A DNA stretch of 64,000 bases, from positions 262,501-326,500 of the forward strand of contig CAJNDS010002171.1 of NCBI GenBank assembly GCA_905221605.1. The letters are read 5' to 3'. Source of the DNA: Symbiodinium natans (lineage: Eukaryota; Sar; Dinophyceae; Suessiales; Symbiodiniaceae). A program made the position numbers and the translations under genes. The notes under the pieces are model-generated. The model saw only the letters and a program-made list of their open reading frames with translations, ran no database searches and was not told the DNA's origin. Of this stretch, positions 59,720 through 64,000 are shown piece by piece; the first letter of the stretch is position 1, and each line of letters starts with the position of its first letter.

Positions 59720-60575
59720 GGCTAAGGGCCTAGGGTGTCGTGGTTGCGCGAGGGTCAGATCGCACAGGATACCTTTTTGGGGGGTAAGAGAGTGGCCTGA
59801 GGGGAGCGAAATGCTGGTATACTCCAACATGGCAGTACTGTTCTATGGTATGTCACTACCAGACCCGTGAAGACGTCAGAAAAGGACGCTGGCGAGGCTT
59901 ACATTTTTGCTCGCATGGGTGGTGCTTTAGGAGGTTGAACGTGTATTCATGGTTGCTTGACTTTTTGTATTCATCCTTATACCCTAAACCCTAAACCCTA
60001 AACCCTAAACCCTAAACCCTAAACCCTATAATGGCTTTATAATGTTTCATTAGATTCATTAGGTTGAATGTGACTCGTGGCGCAGATGCACATTCTACTC
60101 TCATGTGCGGTTGAAACTCCACTTGGATCTCAATCGACAAGTTTCGTTCAGCGGCGAGTCATAGTCATGTTGTCATCTTCTTTTGCGAACGTTCGTGTCC
60201 TCTTCATGCCCTCTTCGTCGGAGGAGGAGATACATCTCAAAGCGCGTCGGGAAAATCCTTCACTGCGAACAACTCCAGAAATGCCAACACCACATTGTCT
60301 CGCTGTCTGCACCGAGACTCCTCGAAACTGCACGTAAATCGTTCTGCGAGGCAGACTACCAGACACGTTTCGCGGCAATCAGATCAAAATCGAGTCGGAA
60401 TGCCAGCGATACGCGAGTTTCATTCCCGGCGGAATTGGGCAAAGACTGTAAGCCAGGTCAGTTACCTGACAGTAACAGACCAACGCTCGCACCGACTTAT
60501 ACCAAGTCCTTCTCTGGCAGCTCCCAGCTGGTAACGTGCAAGTTTAGATAGAACAAACTCTCCATTCCTATATTC
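59720..60575. other. Array-poor stretch without a firm gene
   Basis: Only one array (59980-60026) in 850 bp. Overlapping plus-strand frames at 60077-60551 (for example LSAPRLLETARKSFCEADYQ) are open, but codon bias is weak and no splice signals are clear. It could be intergenic or a decayed gene. Confidence 0.4.
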
Positions 60576-60667
60576 TTAGTAGGGTTTAGGGTTTAGGGTT
60601 GAGGGCTTAGGATTTAGGATTTTCTAACATCATAACACTATGGCATCATAACGCCATGTCATTCTAG

Positions 60668-60740
60668 CACTACAACATCATAAACATTGGACGTCTCCTT
60701 CGGCACAACCTAGAACTTCCGGAGCCCTCCCGGCACCTGA
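60668..60740 (-). CDS. Probable terminal exon
   Basis: GGATTCAG|G acceptor, frame GAGRAPEVLGCAEGDVQCL then TGA. Confidence 0.45.
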
Positions 60741-60767
60741 ATCCAACTGAACTCCGAAGACCCTAAA

Positions 60768-60857
60768 CCCTAAACCCTAAACCCTAAACCCTAAACCCTA
60801 AACCCTAAACCCTAAACCCTAAACCCTAAACCCTAAACCCTAAACCCTAAACCCTAA
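60768..60857 (-). repeat. CCCTAAA array
   Basis: About 13 units. Confidence 0.95.
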
Positions 60858-60871
60858 GTAGGATGGCCCTT

Positions 60872-60958
60872 AAACCCCTCTGAAAAATAGTCCTGAAGAT
60901 GCTCCTCTTACACCCAATAAGGGAAAATATGGAAAATATCCCAAAGGCCTACCTAGCT
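60872..60958. mobile_element. Inverted-repeat element, family H
   Basis: GGATGGCCCTTAAACCCCTCTG and ATCCCAAAGGCCTACCTAG; the same ends border the sulfotransferase intron 9892-10135 and the island at 28388-28425. Confidence 0.6.
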
Positions 60959-61024
60959 GAGAGTTTCTAGGGGTCTCTAATCTTGCTGGTTTCTGGTAGT
61001 GGGGCATTTGGGGCATTTGGGGCT

Positions 61025-61160
61025 AGGTTTCATATAGATATAGATATAGAATGATAGAGATATAAATATAGATAGAGAGAGATAGAGATAGAGATAGAGA
61101 TACAGATAGAGATAGAGATAGAGATAGAGATAGAGATAGAGATTCAGATATAGATGTAAG
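61025..61160. repeat. GATA microsatellite
   Basis: About 25 AGATAG/AGATAT words. Confidence 0.95.
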
Positions 61161-61187
61161 GGTTATTAGGGGGATGGGAGGGGTACT

Positions 61188-61378
61188 TAACCACGTTCCT
61201 TCCCTATTAAGATATTCAGAACTTGCAAGTAAACCCATGATGTCCGAAGCTGTTGAACGACTTGGCTGCCTGCGGACACCTGGGGAAGATGTGCACCCTT
61301 ATGGGTAACTTTCACCATGGAACAAAGTAGAGGGACCTTCAATTTCTCAGACCAAACCCTGAAACCTTCAACGCTAAT
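61188..61378 (-). CDS. Probable exon of about 60 codons
   Basis: Frame VEGFRVWSEKLKVPLLCSMV then KVTHKGAHLPQVSAGSQVVQ and QLRTSWVYLQVLNIL. Confidence 0.45.
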
Positions 61379-61479
61379 CCCCTGCAACGCAGAACCGCCT
61401 GAACCCTGAACCCCAAACCCTAAACCCTAAACCCTAAACCCTAAACCCTAAACCCCAAACCCTAAACCCTAAACCCGAT

Positions 61480-61590
61480 GTCATTGCAGCCCCTCTTGGC
61501 CGCTCTCCCTTTCTCTGTCAAGTTGCGGCTTGAGGGCCAGCATCTCTAGGTCTGCCTCCTGCAGACCCAAAGAGCCCAATGCCCCTTGTT
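61480..61590 (-). CDS. Exon, coiled coil
   Basis: Frame LGLQEADLEMLALKPQLDRE then RESGQEGLQ and TGA (or a splice just before). Confidence 0.6.
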
Positions 61591-61705
61591 TAGGGTTTAG
61601 GGTTTAGGGTTTAGGGTTTAGGGTTTAGGGTTTAGGGTTTAGGGTTTGGGGTTTAGGGTTTGGGGTTTAGGGTTTAGGGTTTAGGGTTCAGGGTTTAGAG
61701 CCCAA

Positions 61706-61985
61706 GACCCCTTAATTAAGGAATATACCTTGAATCATATTAAGGATCCCTTTATAAATTAAGGTACATTCCTTCATTAAGGAATATACCTTGAATCATA
61801 CTAAGGATCCCTGTATACATTCAGGTATGTATCTCCTTAATTAAGGAATATACCTTGAATCATATTAAGGATCCCTGTATAAGGTAAGGAGTATACCCCT
61901 TAACTAAGGAGCATACCACAAATCAGATTAAGGATCCCTTTATACATTAAGGAGCCTTTTCCTTAATTGAGGGGTATTCTGCCCT
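61706..61985. mobile_element. Tandem family I elements
   Basis: Four to five repeats of AAGGAATATACCTTGAATCA, TATTAAGGATCCC and CCTTAATTAAGG, partly inverted to each other, so a folded structure is possible. Confidence 0.7.
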
Positions 61986-62329
61986 TGGGGATGTCCTAGG
62001 GCTCAGGGCTAAGGGTTCAGGGTTTAGGGTTTAGGGTTTAGGGTTTAGGGTTTAGGGTTTAGGGTTTAGGGTTTGGGGCCTGGGGGTTGGGGTTTGGGGC
62101 TCAGGGTTTGGGGTTTGGGGCTGAGGCTTGGGGTGTAGGGCCTGGGGCTTGGGTACATCCCCGATACCCAATGAAAGTATAGATGATTGCAGCAGTCAGG
62201 ACGTAGACGTGACGGGGTCTAGCTAGAAAGGCTGGGTGGACCGAAGTCGATGCCATGAAAATGAAAATGAAACGAGCGCAATTTGTAAACTCACATGAAT
62301 CCATGAAGAATACGTTACTTTGGCACGCT

Positions 62330-62940
62330 ACAAAATGTCAATAATGCGCCGCAACGAAGCTTCAATGTCCAGAAATTTCTCGTGCCATACAGCATAAACA
62401 TGATCAGCAACAGCAGTTGCCCGAGGACAGGAATGCAAGAGATTGGGCTGTTCCGCAGTGAAATGAATAAGCTTAGAGCAAAATGGCACTGCCGTCGGCA
62501 GTCCGTATGGGTTGAACAATATGCGGCCGCTGCAAATTGCCAAGCAGCTGCATCTGATGAGCATGCTCCGCAGCTTCTCTGGATTTGCGAAAGCGGCTAA
62601 GCACAGCCACGAAACTTTTTTGGGACCCGCCCGGGCAAAACAACTCTGCATATAATTGAGACCACTTTTCGAAGTTAAGCGCGAGACGCAAGAAACTTGC
62701 TCATGAACATCCTGCGGAGCACGTTTCATGTCGTAAATCAATGTTATCCAGCCCGGTGGAATCGTTTTTCTGGCAATTTTCGGGACACTTCAAGAAATGG
62801 ATAACTGAGGAGCTTGAACAAAAGGCTAATATTGAGGAATGACTGCAACGAAGCAATGCGTAGAAAAATCGAATGGCGTGGTATTCTGGGTAGGACATAA
62901 TGCTATATAGGGGATGTGAGGTGATGCTACTGGACATTAG
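62330..62940 (-). other. Array-free block with overlapping open frames
   Basis: 600 bp without telomere words. Two minus-strand frames are open (AKPGPKKVSWLCLAAFANPE-type and RLALNFEKWSQLYAELFCPG then FRKSREAAEHAHQMQLLG). It may be a retroposed fragment or a long intron; no clear borders. Confidence 0.35.
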
Positions 62941-62942
62941 TA

Positions 62943-63043
62943 AGGGTTTAGGCTGAAACTTCTTCGAGGGTCGGGGCCCCTCGCCCCTAAAGCCAGAAAC
63001 CGGCACATGCCCAGGAGCTTCGGATCCACGCAACCCTGCAGGT
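62943..63043 (-). CDS. Probable exon
   Basis: CCTGCAG|G acceptor, frame GCVDPKLLGMCRFLALGARG. Confidence 0.5.
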
Positions 63044-63212
63044 TTAGAGTTTAGGGTTTAGGGTTTAGGGTTGAGGTGCTAGGGGGTTCAGGGTTCAGCC
63101 TTTCAAGTTCAAGCAACTTGCGGAAAAGTCCCCATTGGGCCCCACAACACTAGGAAAAGATGTTACTTTGCCTACTATTTGCTTAAGAACCCCGCCCCCC
63201 CCCCCCCCCCCC

Positions 63213-63400
63213 CTGCGGCGCGCCAACCAGTCTTCCGTGAAGATCATCAGTCGCACCAGCCTCGTGATCACGAAGCCATGGCCATCACAGAGTGTATCTG
63301 CAGACGCACAGCTTCAGCACGGAGTGTGAGCCGTCCTCGCTTTTAGCCCACAGCACATGGACGCAAGCTGCCCAGCCATCACAGTCGTGATCCAGTCCCG
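63213..63400 (-). CDS. Exon block with a small frame shift
   Basis: Minus strand LDHDCDGWAACVHVLWAKSE then DGSHSVLKLCVC, and in the next frame CDGHGFVITRLVRLMIFTED then WLARR. The two halves share a CDG(W/H)G-like word; a one-base shift or tiny intron near 63300 separates them. Confidence 0.5.
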
Positions 63401-63699
63401 ACCCCCCCCACCCCACCCCAATAAAAAATCTTCCCTGTCAGGGCAATTTCGGAATTCTTACTTGATATTGCTTGGGGTTCCTAAGCAAATGGTAGTTACA
63501 TCTTGTTCGTCAAGCCAGCCTTCCTGTTTACCCTCTCCTTAGATTCTTGCTGTCTACATTTAGATCCTTTCTGTCATGGCTTGTGGAAGTGTGGAAGTCT
63601 AAAGAGTTTAGGGTTTAGGGACCCACTTCCAGAGTCTCTTTAAACCCTAAAGAGACTTCTACACCGCCTCATTGGAGGAAAAAACTGGGCTCAGAATAG

Positions 63700-63746
63700 A
63701 GAGAGAGAGAGAGACAGAAGAAGAAGAAGAAGAAGAAGAAGAAAAA
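63700..63746. repeat. GA and GAA microsatellite
   Basis: GAGAGA followed by about eight GAA units. Confidence 0.95.
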
Positions 63747-63923
63747 GACCTCTGTGAACCCCAAAGCCCAAACCTCAACCCTAAACCCTAAACCCTAAAC
63801 CCTAAAAACCCCCAAAGGCCCAAGCTACTTCAGCTTGTGAACGAAGGCCCATTCCGCGACATGGCAGCTAGAAGTTGCAACCCTACACCCACAACCCTAG
63901 GCACTAAGCCCTACGAATCCCCA

Positions 63924-64000
63924 AGGGTTTAGGGTTTAGGGTTTAGGGTTTAGGGTTTAGGGTTTAGGGTTTAGGGTTTAGGGTTTAGGGTTTAGGGTTT
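63924..64000 (+). repeat. TTTAGGG array running off the window
   Basis: Eleven units to the last base; whether it ends soon cannot be seen. Confidence 0.95.

Larger units (their letters stand above)
236..64000. repeat. Dispersed telomere-type (TTTAGGG/CCCTAAA) arrays across the window
   Basis: Dozens of separate arrays of the 7-bp telomere unit, from 3 to about 50 copies, occur from position 236 to the last base. TTTAGGG and CCCTAAA orientations alternate with no simple order, and variants (TTTGGGG, TTCAGGG, TTTCGGG, GTCTAGG, TTTGGGGG) form local blocks. The arrays separate short unique islands, many of which are exons. A true chromosome end would be one long array in one orientation, so these are interstitial and mostly intronic. 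The window ends inside an array (63924-64000). Confidence 0.95.

Noticed and set aside
1-64000. The window as a chromosome end (true telomere/subtelomere)
   Set aside because: Arrays switch orientation dozens of times, are short, and lie between joinable exons; none shows a long terminal array in one orientation.
1-64000. CRISPR array
   Set aside because: The regular repeats are direct heptamers without spacers, in eukaryotic DNA with introns.
1-64000. tRNA, rRNA or snRNA genes
   Set aside because: No cloverleaf with A and B boxes or conserved rRNA core word was seen by eye on either strand.

Overview
The window is nuclear DNA of a dinoflagellate. Three observations support this. (1) Arrays of the Arabidopsis-type telomere heptamer TTTAGGG/CCCTAAA occur throughout; this telomere type is known from dinoflagellates. 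(2) A 382-codon intronless gene at 25664-26812 is preceded directly by a genomic copy of the dinoflagellate spliced leader (26815-26835), the mark of retroposed dinoflagellate mRNA. (3) A second intronless ORF block (20941-23404) carries the GEAKNPGP motif that I associate with dinoflagellate mobile-element proteins. I cannot name the species. I see no rRNA, tRNA or CRISPR array.

Almost the whole 64 kb has one texture. Unique islands of about 50-200 bp sit between telomere-type arrays whose orientation changes from array to array. Many islands are short exons, nearly all best read on the minus strand, with G/C-rich third codon positions. Several can be joined with consistent phase, so the arrays lie mainly in introns. 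The best gene is a secreted sulfotransferase-family protein (8527-10936, minus): seven exons join in frame for 308 codons to a stop. Its junctions use GT, GC and GA donors with AG|G acceptors, and several carry a short direct repeat at the two splice sites, as expected if introns arose by insertion (introner-like). Another gene starts at 36531 (minus), and its exons end exactly at GTTTAGGG, so the repeat supplies the donor.

Layout. 0-8.2 kb: minus-strand exons, many coiled-coil, plus a decayed copy of the sulfotransferase last exon. 8.5-11 kb: sulfotransferase. 11-20.9 kb: more minus-strand exons. 20.9-23.4 kb: retroelement-like block with a poly(A) end lying against TTTAGGG. 24-27 kb: start of a minus-strand gene with a spliced-leader retrogene in its first intron. 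27.2-28.7 kb: islands of uncertain strand. 28.8-33.9 kb: a roughly 5 kb composite element with inverted poly-T/poly-A ends, a higher-order satellite, inverted minisatellites, a reverse-transcriptase fragment and an AT-rich core. 34-64 kb: a run of minus-strand exons with several start and stop exons; two successive gene pairs appear only about 115-125 bp apart, fitting unidirectional, tightly packed dinoflagellate genes.

At least ten families of small terminal-inverted-repeat elements (MITE-like, about 90-200 bp) lie beside or inside introns. Exon calls here are manual readings of short islands; some are open on both strands, and confidence values reflect this. Functions are given only where motifs are visible.
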